Assembly (NCBI RefSeq): GCF_042466115.1
Contig: NZ_JAXHBQ010000001.1
Coordinates: 806,001-870,000 of the forward strand
DNA length: 64,000 bases
From: SW4 sp042466115
Lineage (GTDB): Bacteria; Pseudomonadota; Alphaproteobacteria; Rhodobacterales; Rhodobacteraceae
Reading direction: 5' to 3'
This document shows, one piece after another, positions 53,649-62,281 of the stretch. Each line of letters opens with the position of its first letter. Position 1 is the first letter of the stretch. Both the position numbers and the translations under genes were made by a program. The notes under the pieces are model-generated. The model was not told the DNA's origin. It ran no database searches and saw nothing but the letters and a program-made list of their open reading frames with translations.

Positions 53649-54043
53649 GTCGCGTCGTCCTTCTTCATGACCGCATTGGCCAGTTCCATCGCCTTGGTCA
53701 TTGCCGGCACGCCGCCGAACATCCCCGCAAGGGCGATGGTCTCGGCGACTTCGGTTTGTGTCGCACCCGCTTCGATGGCGTGGCGCACGGTCAGTTTGAT
53801 CTGCGCCTCGGCCACGGCCCCCTGAACGGTAAGCCCTTGCAGCGTCAGCAATAATTTCGTCTTGGCGTCCAGCCCTTCGGGGTTCATCCCCTTGCCCATG
53901 AATTGTTCCATCATGTCTTTGGGCATGGTCGGGAACATCCCTTCAAAATCACCGGCGGTGAATTTTTCCAGCGCTGGATTCATCGACTTGGCCCATTCCT
54001 GACCAGCCTTCATCATCGCTTCAAAGGGGTTTTCATCACTCAT
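53645..54043 (-). CDS. Carboxymuconolactone decarboxylase-family protein without cysteines
   Basis: 132 residues. The AhpD/CMD-like helical core is TKLLLTLQGLTVQGAVAEAQIKLTVRHAIEAGATQTEVAETIALAGMFGGVPA (core helices at about 60-115). The redox CxxC of AhpD is absent and there is no cysteine at all, so peroxidase-type chemistry is unlikely. The N-terminal 50 residues are Met-rich. Overlaps nuoI and nuoJ by four bases each. Function inside the operon unknown. Confidence 0.8.
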   Translation of the reverse strand: MSDENPFEAMMKAGQEWAKSMNPALEKFTAGDFEGMFPTMPKDMMEQFMGKGMNPEGLDAKTKLLLTLQGLTVQGAVAEAQIKLTVRHAIEAGATQTEVAETIALAGMFGGVPAMTKAMELANAVMKKDDAT

Positions 54044-54534
54044 CGGTAGGGTGCGTCCAATTCGAGGTTGCGGGCAATTTCGGCTTCCCAGCGGTCGCCG
54101 TTGTCCAGCAGTTTTTCCTTGTCGTAATACAGCTCTTCACGGGTTTCGGTGCTGAATTCAAAATTCGGCCCCTCGACAATCGCATCCACGGGGCAGGCCT
54201 CTTGGCAGAAGCCGCAGTAGATGCATTTGGTCATGTCGATGTCGTAGCGTGTGGTGCGGCGCGAGCCATCATCGCGCGGTTCGGCGTCAATGGTGATGGC
54301 TTGGGCGGGGCAAATCGCCTCGCACAGTTTACAGGCAATGCAGCGTTCCTCGCCATTCGGATAACGGCGCAGCGCATGTTCACCACGGAAACGGGGGCTA
54401 AGTGGGCCCTTTTCATGCGGGTAGTTCAGCGTGGCCTTGGGCGAAAAGAAATACTTCAGCCCCAGCCCGAACCCCTTGGCAAAATCCACCAGCAGGAAGT
54501 ATTTCGCAGCGCGGGTGTAATCCATCTGGGTCAT
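54040..54534 (-). CDS. nuoI: NADH-quinone oxidoreductase subunit I
   Basis: 164-residue ferredoxin-like subunit holding clusters N6a and N6b. Two 4Fe-4S motifs are visible: CIACKLCEAICPAQAI (about 65-80) and CIYCGFCQEACPVDAI (about 104-119). The N-terminal amphipathic helix DFAKGFGLGLKYFFSPKATLNYP (membrane-surface anchoring) starts at about residue 18. One base after nuoH. Confidence 0.97.
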   Translation of the reverse strand: MTQMDYTRAAKYFLLVDFAKGFGLGLKYFFSPKATLNYPHEKGPLSPRFRGEHALRRYPNGEERCIACKLCEAICPAQAITIDAEPRDDGSRRTTRYDIDMTKCIYCGFCQEACPVDAIVEGPNFEFSTETREELYYDKEKLLDNGDRWEAEIARNLELDAPYR

Positions 54535-54535
54535 A

Positions 54536-55576
54536 TCAGCCTCCTACCGCCCAGCGGGCATAAGCGCCGCCGAACAATTCGAATTTCGCCAAGAAGCTTA
54601 CCAGCACGACCCAGAAAAGCGACATCGGCAGGAAGACTTTCCAGCCCAGGCGCATCAACTGGTCATAGCGGTAGCGCGGGGTGATCGCCTTGATCATCGC
54701 AAAGATGAAGAAGGCAAACAGCATCTTGCCGATCAGCCACAGGATACCGTCGGGCAGGCCCGGAATGGGTGACAACCAGCCGCCAAGGAACAGCAACGAC
54801 ACCAGCGCGCACATCAGCACGACGGCCATCAATTCGCCGATCATGAACAGCAGGAAGGGCGTGGATGAATATTCAACCTGATACCCCGCGACCAGTTCGC
54901 TTTCCGCTTCGGGAAGGTCGAACGGCGGGCGGTTTGTTTCGGCCAAGGCACTGATAAAGAACAGGAACATCATCGGGAAGTGCGGCAGCCAATACCAGCT
55001 AAAGATGCCATATGACCCGTCCTGCGCGGCGACGATATCACCGAAATTCAACGACCCTGTGGAGATGATAATGCCGATGATGATCAACCCAAGGCTGACC
55101 TCATAGGAAATCATCTGCGCGGCAGAGCGCAGCGAACCAAGGAACGGGTATTTCGAGTTCGACGCCCAGCCGCCCATGATCACGCCGTAAACTTCAAGTG
55201 ACGACACAGCCATCACATACAGGATCGCGACGTTCAGATCGGCGATCACCCAGCCGTCATTCCACGGAATCACGACCCATGCGATCACGGCCATCACAAA
55301 GGTGATCATCGGCGCGAGGAAGAACACAAACTTGTCCGCACCCGCAGGCACAACGATTTCTTTGACGATGTATTTCAGGAAGTCGGCGAAGGATTGCAGC
55401 AACCCGAACACGCCCACCACGTTTGGCCCTTTGCGCATCTGCACGGCGGCCCAGACCTTGCGGTCGGCATACATCAAAAACGCCAGCGCAACCAAAAGCG
55501 GGACCAGAACCAGCAGACATTGCCCGATAATCAGCAAGACAATCCCAAGGTTCGTCGTGGTAAAGAATTCAACCAT
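54536..55576 (-). CDS. nuoH: NADH-quinone oxidoreductase subunit H
   Basis: 346 residues, about eight helices, lining the quinone chamber. RKVWAAVQMRKGPNVVG is the N-terminal signature; ETNRPPFDLPEAESELVAGY (20 residues) holds the conserved acidic quinone-site loop; TPRYRYDQLMRLGWK closes the protein. Follows the lipoprotein gene by 12 bases. Confidence 0.97.
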   Translation of the reverse strand: MVEFFTTTNLGIVLLIIGQCLLVLVPLLVALAFLMYADRKVWAAVQMRKGPNVVGVFGLLQSFADFLKYIVKEIVVPAGADKFVFFLAPMITFVMAVIAWVVIPWNDGWVIADLNVAILYVMAVSSLEVYGVIMGGWASNSKYPFLGSLRSAAQMISYEVSLGLIIIGIIISTGSLNFGDIVAAQDGSYGIFSWYWLPHFPMMFLFFISALAETNRPPFDLPEAESELVAGYQVEYSSTPFLLFMIGELMAVVLMCALVSLLFLGGWLSPIPGLPDGILWLIGKMLFAFFIFAMIKAITPRYRYDQLMRLGWKVFLPMSLFWVVLVSFLAKFELFGGAYARWAVGG

Positions 55577-55588
55577 AGTTCAGTCCCC

Positions 55589-55981
55589 TCAGACCGTCGG
55601 TATGCCGTTGGTGCCGCAATCTGCGACAGTCACTTCGGCGTCAATTGTGCGCAGGCCCCGCGGCAGGGCTGGCGAGATCGTGTAAACAGCATCCGCGCGC
55701 CAGATTCCACCCTGTTCGTCCACCTGCGTGCGCACGTGGCGGGCAAATCCGTAACCACGGATCAGCGCATATTGGGCGGCGGCACATTCGGCGTATTTGC
55801 TCACATCCTCGGCCCCGCGCGCGCCCTGCATGGCGACACGAAAATTCACCAGATCGCCATCCAGCAGCCGCGTTTCCACGCCCGCATAGGCGGGATTGAA
55901 CGGGCCTTGGGCCACGGCTGGCGCATCCGCCACCGTGCAGCCGGCCAGTGCCACAAGGGATATGAGGCCTGCGCGGATCAC
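55589..55981 (-). CDS. Small lipoprotein in the nuo operon, unknown function
   Basis: 130 residues. N-terminus MIRAGLISLVALAGC ends in lipobox LAGC with Cys15, so it is probably an envelope lipoprotein. Two further cysteines (in YAECAAAQY and VADCGTNG) may form a disulphide. Segment YALIRGYGFARHVRTQV is helical and basic. ATG 55981 overlaps the nuoG stop (ATGA). No known family recognised. Confidence 0.65.
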   Translation of the reverse strand: MIRAGLISLVALAGCTVADAPAVAQGPFNPAYAGVETRLLDGDLVNFRVAMQGARGAEDVSKYAECAAAQYALIRGYGFARHVRTQVDEQGGIWRADAVYTISPALPRGLRTIDAEVTVADCGTNGIPTV

Positions 55982-57999
55982 TCAGCGGCCAGCGGTGCGG
56001 ATTTGCGCGCTTTGGCGTTTGCGCTGAGTTCAGCCATCAGCGTGCTGGCCCGTGCAATCGGGTTGGTCAGGTAGAAATCTGTCACCGCATTGACGAAATC
56101 GGCCTTGCCCAGCTTTTTCGTCTTCAATGGCTGCCAGTCGTTTTCCGCCACCACGTCGATATCCGCCAGATGCGGGACGTCCGCGATCAGCGCAGTTCGC
56201 AGGGCTGCGAGTGAATCGTAGGGGAGTGTCGCGTCCAATTCGGCGGACAGCGCGCGCAGGATGGCCCAGTTTTCCTTGGCCTGACCGGGGGCAAAGCTGG
56301 CGCGCATGGCCAGTTGCGGACGGCCTTCGGTGTTCACGAACAGCCCGTTTTCTTCGGTATAGGCAGCGGCGGGCAGGATGATATCGGCGCGGTGCGCCCC
56401 GCGATCCCCGTGCGACCCTTGGTAAATCACAAATGGCCCAGCAGCCACGTCAACTTCGTCAGCGCCAAGGTTGTAAACCACATCGGCCCCGTCCACTGCA
56501 GCGGCCATGCCACCATCCGTCACAGCCCCTACATCCATCGCGCCCACGCGGGACGCGGCGGTGTGCAGGACCATCAGCTTGGAACCGGACGCTTCGCAAA
56601 TTGCCATCGCAGCGGCCAGAACGGCTTCGCCATCAGCTTCGCGCAGCGCGCCTTGGCCGATGATCACCACAGACGGATTGTCCACGATGTCCTTGGTCGG
56701 CTTCGTGCCCATCAACTTGTCAAGCGCCGCGCGATCCGTGCCCTTGTGGTTGTAGTCATAGGTCAGATCGACAGGCGCGCCAATCAGATCGACGTTGCAT
56801 CCACGGGTCCATGCCTTGCGCACACGCGCGTTCAGAACCGGTGATTCCAGCACAGGATTCGTGCCGATCCACAGGACATATTTCGCAGCGTCGATATCCT
56901 CGATCGCCGCGGTGCCGACATAGCCGCTGCGATTCCCCGCAGGCAGTTTCGCACCGTCAGTGCGGCACTCGACGTTGCCGCCCTGCCCCTCGATCATCTG
57001 TTTCAGCGCATAGGCGGCCTCAACCGGAGCAAGATCACCGACCAAGCCCGCAACGTTCTTGCCTTTCATCGCCGTAGCCGCAGCGGCCAGCGCCTCGGGC
57101 CATGTCGCCGCGCGCAGCTTGCCGCCTTCGCGGATGTAGGGCGTGTCAAGACGCTGGCGGCGCAAGCCGTCCCAGACAAAGCGTGTCTTGTCGGAAATCC
57201 ATTCCTCGTTCACGCCGTCATGGTTGCGCGGCAAAAACCGCATGACTTCGCGCCCCTTGGTATCCACGCGGATGTTCGCACCAAGGGCATCCATCACGTC
57301 GATGCTTTCGGTCTTGGTCAACTCCCAAGGACGGGCAGTAAAGGCATAAGGCTTGCTGACCAGCGCGCCGACGGGGCACAGATCAATGATGTTGCCCTGC
57401 ATGTTGCTGTCCAGCGTCTCGCCCAAGTAAGACGTAATCTCGGCATCTTCACCACGGCCGGTCTGGCCCATCTGGTGAATGCCTGCAACTTCGGTGGTGA
57501 AACGCACACAGCGGGTGCAGGAAATGCAGCGCGTCATGTGGGTTTCAACCAGGGGGCCGAGGTCCAGATCCTCGGTCGCGCGCTTGGGTTCGCGGAAGCG
57601 GGAAAAATCGACGCCATACGCCATCGCCTGATCCTGCAAATCACACTCGCCGCCCTGATCGCAGATCGGGCAATCCAGCGGGTGGTTGATCAGCAGGAAT
57701 TCCATCACGCCTTCACGGGCCTTTTTGACCATGGGGCTGTTGGTTTTCACAACAGGGGGCTGGCCTTCGGGGCCGGGGCGCAGGTCACGCACCTGCATCG
57801 CACAGCTTGCGGCGGGTTTGGGCGGGCCGCCGACGACCTCGACCAGACACATGCGGCAGTTGCCCGCGATGGACAGACGCTCGTGATAACAGAACCGCGG
57901 GATTTCAACGCCCGCCTGTTCGCAGGCCTGTATCAGGGTCATTGCCCCCTCAACTTCGACCTCTTTTTCGTCAATGATGATCTTGCGCAGATCGGACAT
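55978..57999 (-). CDS. nuoG: NADH-quinone oxidoreductase subunit G
   Basis: 673-residue largest peripheral-arm subunit. The N-terminal 2Fe-2S ferredoxin domain has CYHERLSIAGNCRMCLVEV, then HPLDCPICDQGGECDLQDQ and MTRCISCTRCVRFTTEV for the 4Fe-4S clusters. A molybdopterin-oxidoreductase-like fold without cofactor follows to about 600. Start ATG 57999 gives MSDLRKIIIDEKEVEV; an in-frame ATG at 58041 adds 14 unlikely residues. Confidence 0.97.
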   Translation of the reverse strand: MSDLRKIIIDEKEVEVEGAMTLIQACEQAGVEIPRFCYHERLSIAGNCRMCLVEVVGGPPKPAASCAMQVRDLRPGPEGQPPVVKTNSPMVKKAREGVMEFLLINHPLDCPICDQGGECDLQDQAMAYGVDFSRFREPKRATEDLDLGPLVETHMTRCISCTRCVRFTTEVAGIHQMGQTGRGEDAEITSYLGETLDSNMQGNIIDLCPVGALVSKPYAFTARPWELTKTESIDVMDALGANIRVDTKGREVMRFLPRNHDGVNEEWISDKTRFVWDGLRRQRLDTPYIREGGKLRAATWPEALAAAATAMKGKNVAGLVGDLAPVEAAYALKQMIEGQGGNVECRTDGAKLPAGNRSGYVGTAAIEDIDAAKYVLWIGTNPVLESPVLNARVRKAWTRGCNVDLIGAPVDLTYDYNHKGTDRAALDKLMGTKPTKDIVDNPSVVIIGQGALREADGEAVLAAAMAICEASGSKLMVLHTAASRVGAMDVGAVTDGGMAAAVDGADVVYNLGADEVDVAAGPFVIYQGSHGDRGAHRADIILPAAAYTEENGLFVNTEGRPQLAMRASFAPGQAKENWAILRALSAELDATLPYDSLAALRTALIADVPHLADIDVVAENDWQPLKTKKLGKADFVNAVTDFYLTNPIARASTLMAELSANAKARKSAPLAAE

Positions 58000-58142
58000 G
58001 GCACCTGTCCCCGTATTCCGGTTAATCCGGCACGGGCGCATACAAGGACGCCCCCGAACCGCAGTTGGAGGCGTTCTAGCGCGCCGCGCCCGCCAATGCC
58101 AGCGGGAAGCGGCCTAAATGTCAGGAAAAAACCTGTGCCAAT

Positions 58143-58538
58143 CTAGCGCAACAAGCGTCCCACGGCGGTGCCCTGGCTGATCTGGTCCCGTGCCACGGTG
58201 CAATAGGTTTCGCCCTGCCCCGTCACCGCACCCAGTTCGGCAAGCCGCGCGCGCGCAATGCCTTCAAGGCGGGCTTTTTCGGCGCGATCATCCACATAGG
58301 CTTCGATTTGATCGTCGGTATAGCCAAGGCCGCGGGCATGGGACTTGAGACCGTTGAGATAGTTCAGCCCACGCAGCATCCGCACCGACACATCCGCGCA
58401 GTTGTCGCCCAGTTCAATGGCCATCCCTGCCGTGATCAATCCTTCGCGCACATGCGCCACATCGCGCAGCGGCGGATTGGCAAGTGCGGCCGTGGCGCTG
58501 ATGGTCAGGCCAAGGGCAAGCGGAATTAAACGATTCAT
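58143..58538 (-). CDS. DUF5333 secreted protein of the nuo operon
   Basis: 131 residues from ATG 58538 with GGAG nine bases upstream; the longer frame to 58595 is not supported. Signal peptide MNRLIPLALGLTISATAALA (about 1-20). The segment NPPLRDVAHVREGLITAGMAIEL, then NCADVSVRMLRGLNYLNGLK and LGYTDDQIEAYVDD are what I know as DUF5333 of Rhodobacterales nuo operons. Two Cys (about residues 50 and 113). Function unknown. A gap of 143 bases follows before nuoG. Confidence 0.75.
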   Translation of the reverse strand: MNRLIPLALGLTISATAALANPPLRDVAHVREGLITAGMAIELGDNCADVSVRMLRGLNYLNGLKSHARGLGYTDDQIEAYVDDRAEKARLEGIARARLAELGAVTGQGETYCTVARDQISQGTAVGRLLR

Positions 58539-58637
58539 TTTTGCGTCTCCGATGGGGCGCCGATCTGCGGCACTGTCCCGATCCATGTCGGCCAAACCCC
58601 GTTGATATACAATATCAGCCGCGAAATCCCAATGTTT

Positions 58638-59126
58638 TCAGTGGTTTTTCGCTGATCTGCTGGCACGATGGGTTTTATACATCTGTGCCTCTTTCAGCCA
58701 TTCCCAGCCAAAGGCCTCATCGCTGTCGCCATTTGCGCGGCGCATCTCAAGGCGCGCCAGCGCTTCGGCCAGCGTTGGCTTGTGCCCCTCTGGCACCCAC
58801 CACATCACAAACTGCATATCCCCCAGAACCTCGAACCATTCGGCACGGCGCGCAAAGAACTGCTTGTGCAACGTGCCCCAGACGAATTTTTCGAGTGTTT
58901 CGACCGATTCCCACACCGTCAGGTTCGGCACATACTGCGGATCGCCATCAATCATGTTTTCGGTGTTGCCGACACCCGGTTCGCCTGACCCTTCCATCAT
59001 CCACACGAACCCCGGCATCCGTTTGCCAAGGCCGTTGATACGGTCAAGGTTGTCCATGAATTCCGCAACGCGGGGATCATCGGTGGGGGCAAGCAAGCGG
59101 CCAACATTCAGTTCTGCCAGATGCAT
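58638..59126 (-). CDS. DUF3291-domain protein
   Basis: 162 residues. N-terminus MHLAELNVGRLLAPTDDPRVAEF, then RINGLGKRMPGFVWMMEG and TVWESVETLEKFVW and WFEVLGDMQFVMWWVPEGHKP; these are DUF3291 signatures, a ferredoxin-like fold related to antibiotic-biosynthesis monooxygenase domains. Cytoplasmic, no signal peptide. In the nuo operon, 9 bases after the TM protein gene. No known role in complex I. Confidence 0.82.
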   Translation of the reverse strand: MHLAELNVGRLLAPTDDPRVAEFMDNLDRINGLGKRMPGFVWMMEGSGEPGVGNTENMIDGDPQYVPNLTVWESVETLEKFVWGTLHKQFFARRAEWFEVLGDMQFVMWWVPEGHKPTLAEALARLEMRRANGDSDEAFGWEWLKEAQMYKTHRASRSAKNH

Positions 59127-59135
59127 CGCGTCCTC

Positions 59136-59633
59136 CTAGGGGTTCAGGCGCCCGGCCATCCCGCGAATGGCGGCACCCAGCGGGCTGTTTTCAAGCGCCG
59201 TTTCATCATAAAGCGAGCACCAGACATCATCGGGGTCGATGTCACCGCTTTGCGTCTCGCGCGCCACTTGCGCGCTAAGGTCGGCACGCGCGCGCTGCAC
59301 ATCCGTGACCGCGCCGGAAACGGCGGCCTCGCGGTCCATTTCGCCGCGCACGCGGTCCGAGGAAAAGGCGCGCAACTGTTCAAACTGGGCGCGGCATTGT
59401 GGCTGTGCATCGGCGACCTGATCAGGATCGAAATCCTGCAGGAACGAACAATTGTCATAGAAAATCAGCGCCGTATCCGCCGCAGCCGCGCATGCGCGTG
59501 CATCGGCCAGGGCCGACTCGCGCGTGACACCTTCGGGGATCGGGGTTTTGGAGGGCCAGAGCAACACGACCATCAACAAGACGCCCGCAACAAACAGGCC
59601 GTATTGCATTGACGTAAATTTAAGCGTCTTCAC
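59136..59633 (-). CDS. Single-pass membrane protein of the nuo operon, unknown function
   Basis: 165 residues: N-terminal membrane helix at about 10-27 (YGLFVAGVLLMVVLLWPS), then an acidic soluble domain, probably periplasmic, with four cysteines (ARACAAA, DNCSF, PQCRA, VWCSLYD). It overlaps the nuoF stop by four bases (ATGA). No family recognised. Like proteins A and B, it is an exported-type four-Cys protein, but the spacing differs and I see no sequence relation. Confidence 0.65.
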   Translation of the reverse strand: MKTLKFTSMQYGLFVAGVLLMVVLLWPSKTPIPEGVTRESALADARACAAAADTALIFYDNCSFLQDFDPDQVADAQPQCRAQFEQLRAFSSDRVRGEMDREAAVSGAVTDVQRARADLSAQVARETQSGDIDPDDVWCSLYDETALENSPLGAAIRGMAGRLNP

Positions 59634-60913
59634 TCGGCAGCAACCAATCCACGTTTATGCTTGATACGGTCTTCGATCTCGTCGCGGAAGTTCTTGATCA
59701 ACCCCTGAATGGGCCAGGCCGCCGCATCGCCAAGGGCGCAAATCGTGTGGCCCTCAACCTGTTTGGTCACATCCAGCAACATGTCGATTTCGGCCACATC
59801 GGCCTCGCCCTTTACCAGTCGGTCCATGACCCGCATCATCCAGCCCGTGCCTTCGCGACATGGCGTGCACTGGCCACAGGATTCGTGCTTGTAGAACTTG
59901 GACAAACGCCAGATCGCCTTGATCATGTCGGTGGACTGATCCATGACGATCACCGCCGCCGTGCCAAGGGACGATCCCTTTTCCTTGAGCGCATCGAAAT
60001 CCATCACCGCGTCGCGCATGTTTTCACCGCGCACGCATGGCACAGACGACCCGCCCGGAATCACGGCCTTGAGGTTGTCCCAACCGCCGCGAATGCCGCC
60101 GCAGTGTTTCTCGATCAGCTCCTCGAAGCTGATGCTCATCTCTTCTTCGACGACGCAGGGGTTGTTCACATGGCCGCTGATCGCAAACAGTTTCGTGCCC
60201 GCGTTGTTGGGGCGGCCCATGCCGGCAAACCAGTCCGCACCGCGCCGCAGAATGGTCGGCACCACGGCAATCGATTCGACGTTGTTCACAGTGGTCGGGC
60301 AGCCATAAAGACCGGCACCGGCAGGGAACGGCGGCTTCATCCGTGGCATGCCCTTTTTCCCCTCAAGGGATTCCAGCAGCGCGGTTTCCTCGCCGCAAAT
60401 ATAGGCGCCTGCCCCGTGATGCAGATACAGATCAAAATCCCAGCCGGACTTGGCCGCGTTCTTACCCAATAGCCCTGCTGCATAGGCTTCGTCGATGGCG
60501 GCTTGCAGCGCTTCTTTTTCGCGGATGTATTCGCCGCGAATGTAGATGTAGCAGGCGTTGGCGTTCATCGCGAAGGACGCGATCAGGCAGCCCTCGATCA
60601 GCGTGTGCGGATCGTGACGCATGATTTCACGGTCCTTGCAGGTGCCCGGTTCCGATTCGTCCGCGTTCACCACCAGATAGGCAGGGCGACCATCGCTTTC
60701 CTTTGGCATGAACGACCATTTCAGGCCCGTCGGAAAGCCCGCACCACCACGCCCGCGCAACCCCGAGGCCTTCATCTGGTCGATGATCCAGTCGCGTCCG
60801 TTCTGGATGATCTTGGCCGTCCCGTCCCAATGCCCGCGCGACTTTGCACCTTTCAGGGTGCGGTCGTGCATGCCGTAAAGATTGGTAAAGATACGATCCT
60901 GATCCTTGAGCAT
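59630..60913 (-). CDS. nuoF: NADH-quinone oxidoreductase subunit F
   Basis: 427-residue NADH- and FMN-binding subunit. Gly-rich nucleotide motif RGRGGAGFPTGLKW at about 55-68; FMN region GAGAYICGEETALLESLEG; 4Fe-4S motif ESCGQCTPCREGTGW at about 345-359 with a further Cys in TICALGDAAAWP. Complete; preceded by a 36-base gap to the DUF5337 gene. Confidence 0.97.
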   Translation of the reverse strand: MLKDQDRIFTNLYGMHDRTLKGAKSRGHWDGTAKIIQNGRDWIIDQMKASGLRGRGGAGFPTGLKWSFMPKESDGRPAYLVVNADESEPGTCKDREIMRHDPHTLIEGCLIASFAMNANACYIYIRGEYIREKEALQAAIDEAYAAGLLGKNAAKSGWDFDLYLHHGAGAYICGEETALLESLEGKKGMPRMKPPFPAGAGLYGCPTTVNNVESIAVVPTILRRGADWFAGMGRPNNAGTKLFAISGHVNNPCVVEEEMSISFEELIEKHCGGIRGGWDNLKAVIPGGSSVPCVRGENMRDAVMDFDALKEKGSSLGTAAVIVMDQSTDMIKAIWRLSKFYKHESCGQCTPCREGTGWMMRVMDRLVKGEADVAEIDMLLDVTKQVEGHTICALGDAAAWPIQGLIKNFRDEIEDRIKHKRGLVAAE

Positions 60914-60949
60914 CCTGCGGGTCCTTTTGCAATCTTGCGCGCGTTGCGC

Positions 60950-61165
60950 CTACTTGCGGGTCTTTTGCCAGATTTTATACGTGACAACCAGAGACCAAAT
61001 GAACCCCGCAAGCGAGAACAGGTAAAACAAAATCTCGTATCGGGGGGCAAGGCCCAGTCCGGTGACCAGCATTGGCGCAATGATCGCCAAAATGCCCGAT
61101 GCCGCGATGACGATCGCCGCCATACGGGCCTGTCTGGCGATTGCGGGATCTGTTGGGCGTGTCAC
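60950..61165 (-). CDS. DUF5337 small membrane protein of the nuo operon
   Basis: 71 residues from GTG 61165 with AAGGA upstream. Two membrane helices (about 14-37 and 43-64), basic C-terminus (IWQKTRK). Matches the DUF5337 proteins I know from Rhodobacterales nuo operons. Between the HHH protein gene and nuoF. A strong RNA hairpin lies just before its ribosome-binding site, so its translation or mRNA segment may be separately controlled. Role unknown. Confidence 0.75.
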   Translation of the reverse strand: MTRPTDPAIARQARMAAIVIAASGILAIIAPMLVTGLGLAPRYEILFYLFSLAGFIWSLVVTYKIWQKTRK

Positions 61166-61178
61166 GGAAATCCTTGTC

Positions 61179-61205
61179 TGCCCCGCCCGATGTCGGGGCG
61201 GGGCA
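61179..61205 (-). other. Strong intra-operon hairpin upstream of the DUF5337 gene
   Basis: TGCCCCGCCC (61179-61188) and GGGCGGGGCA (61196-61205) are perfect 10-base arms with a 7-base loop. On the minus-strand transcript it starts 24 bases after the HHH gene and ends just before the AAGGA site of the next gene. There is no T-run, so simple intrinsic termination is unlikely; an mRNA processing or stabilising element, or partial terminator, is more plausible. Confidence 0.6.
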
Positions 61206-61228
61206 AATCCTAGGGTATGTTCAGCAGC

Positions 61229-62119
61229 TTACTTCTTGTAAGTGCCTTCTTTTTTGGCTTTCTCGGAAAAAGCGGTCTTGCCACCCTTGGCAAGGGTCTT
61301 GGCCTGCTTGATCCATTCGTCACGTTCGATCCGGCCCTTGAATTTCAGGCGTGAATCGACCCATTCGACTTCTTGTTTGCGCCAGCTGGCGACCTGATCA
61401 AAGTGGTAAAAGCCCAACTCGTTCAGGGTCTTTTCAAGGCCCGGCCCGACGCCTTTGAGCATCTTGAGATCGTCAGCACCGCCTGCGCGGGCCTTGGTCA
61501 GGGTTTCGGGCTTGCCATCAGCGGCGACAGGTTTGCGTGCCGGTTTCGCCGCGGCCGGTTTGGCGGCAGCAGGCTTGGCAGCTTTCGCGGCGGCGGGCTT
61601 TGCGGCAGGTTTGGCTCCCTTCGCGGCAGCAGGTTTCGCAGCCTTCGCAGCTGGTTTAGCCGCCTTGGCAGCAGGTTTCGCAGTCTTCGCAGCGGGCTTG
61701 GAAGCCTTGGCAGCAGGTTTCGCCGCTGGCTTGGCCGCTTTTGCGGTTGCCGGTTTCGCCGCCGCCTTCGGCTTGGCGTCTGCTTTGGGGGTCGCAGGGA
61801 CCGAAGGCATCGCCGTGGTCGCCGATGTAGTTGCCGCACCGCCGGTTGCCAGTGCTGCAGGTTTGGTAGGTGCCGCTGTTGGTGGCGTCGCCGATGGTGC
61901 GGATGCGCCTGCAGTGCCTGCCCCGGCAGATGTGCTTACCGCGCTGCCCTTGCAAAAGAACGTTGCCAGCAGCCAGGCCAACCCGACACCGACAATGATG
62001 CCGATCAGCAGCGCCACGATAAAGGGCCACTGGCCATTGGCCCAGAAAAAGGCCAGCAGGCCCAAAATTGCGCCGATCACCCAGCACCAGGTCTTGCAGC
62101 TATTGTTCGTCGAAGCCAT
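61229..62119 (-). CDS. Membrane-anchored Ala/Lys/Pro-rich protein with C-terminal helix-hairpin-helix domain
   Basis: 296 residues. Two N-terminal membrane helices (about 12-28 and 31-54), a Ser/Thr/Ala region, a long low-complexity A-K-P-rich segment (about 110-205), and a C-terminal domain (214-296) starting GADDLKMLKGVGPGLEKTLNELG, the helix-hairpin-helix pattern. About 64 residues of this domain match the C-terminus of NuoE at 43 positions by hand count, including the identical run WVDSRLKFKGRIERD. Between nuoE and the DUF5337 gene. The domain may bind DNA/RNA or another protein; not established. Confidence 0.75.
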   Translation of the reverse strand: MASTNNSCKTWCWVIGAILGLLAFFWANGQWPFIVALLIGIIVGVGLAWLLATFFCKGSAVSTSAGAGTAGASAPSATPPTAAPTKPAALATGGAATTSATTAMPSVPATPKADAKPKAAAKPATAKAAKPAAKPAAKASKPAAKTAKPAAKAAKPAAKAAKPAAAKGAKPAAKPAAAKAAKPAAAKPAAAKPARKPVAADGKPETLTKARAGGADDLKMLKGVGPGLEKTLNELGFYHFDQVASWRKQEVEWVDSRLKFKGRIERDEWIKQAKTLAKGGKTAFSEKAKKEGTYKK

Positions 62120-62281
62120 CTCGTCACATCCCTTGTGTATTACCGTTCACGCCGCAACGTTGTCGTGCGGCTTTATGCGCCCTGCTTAGCGTAAAAACAC
62201 AAAGCAAGGTAGTAAAACCGCCCCACAACACCAAATATCGTATCAATCTGGCCACAATTGCCGCAAACGAGCGGATTTGCC

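Noticed and set aside
61550..61760. Repetitive GC-rich stretch
   Set aside because: Codes for an Ala/Lys/Pro-rich linker of the HHH protein; unit length and sequence are irregular, with no direct-repeat/spacer structure.
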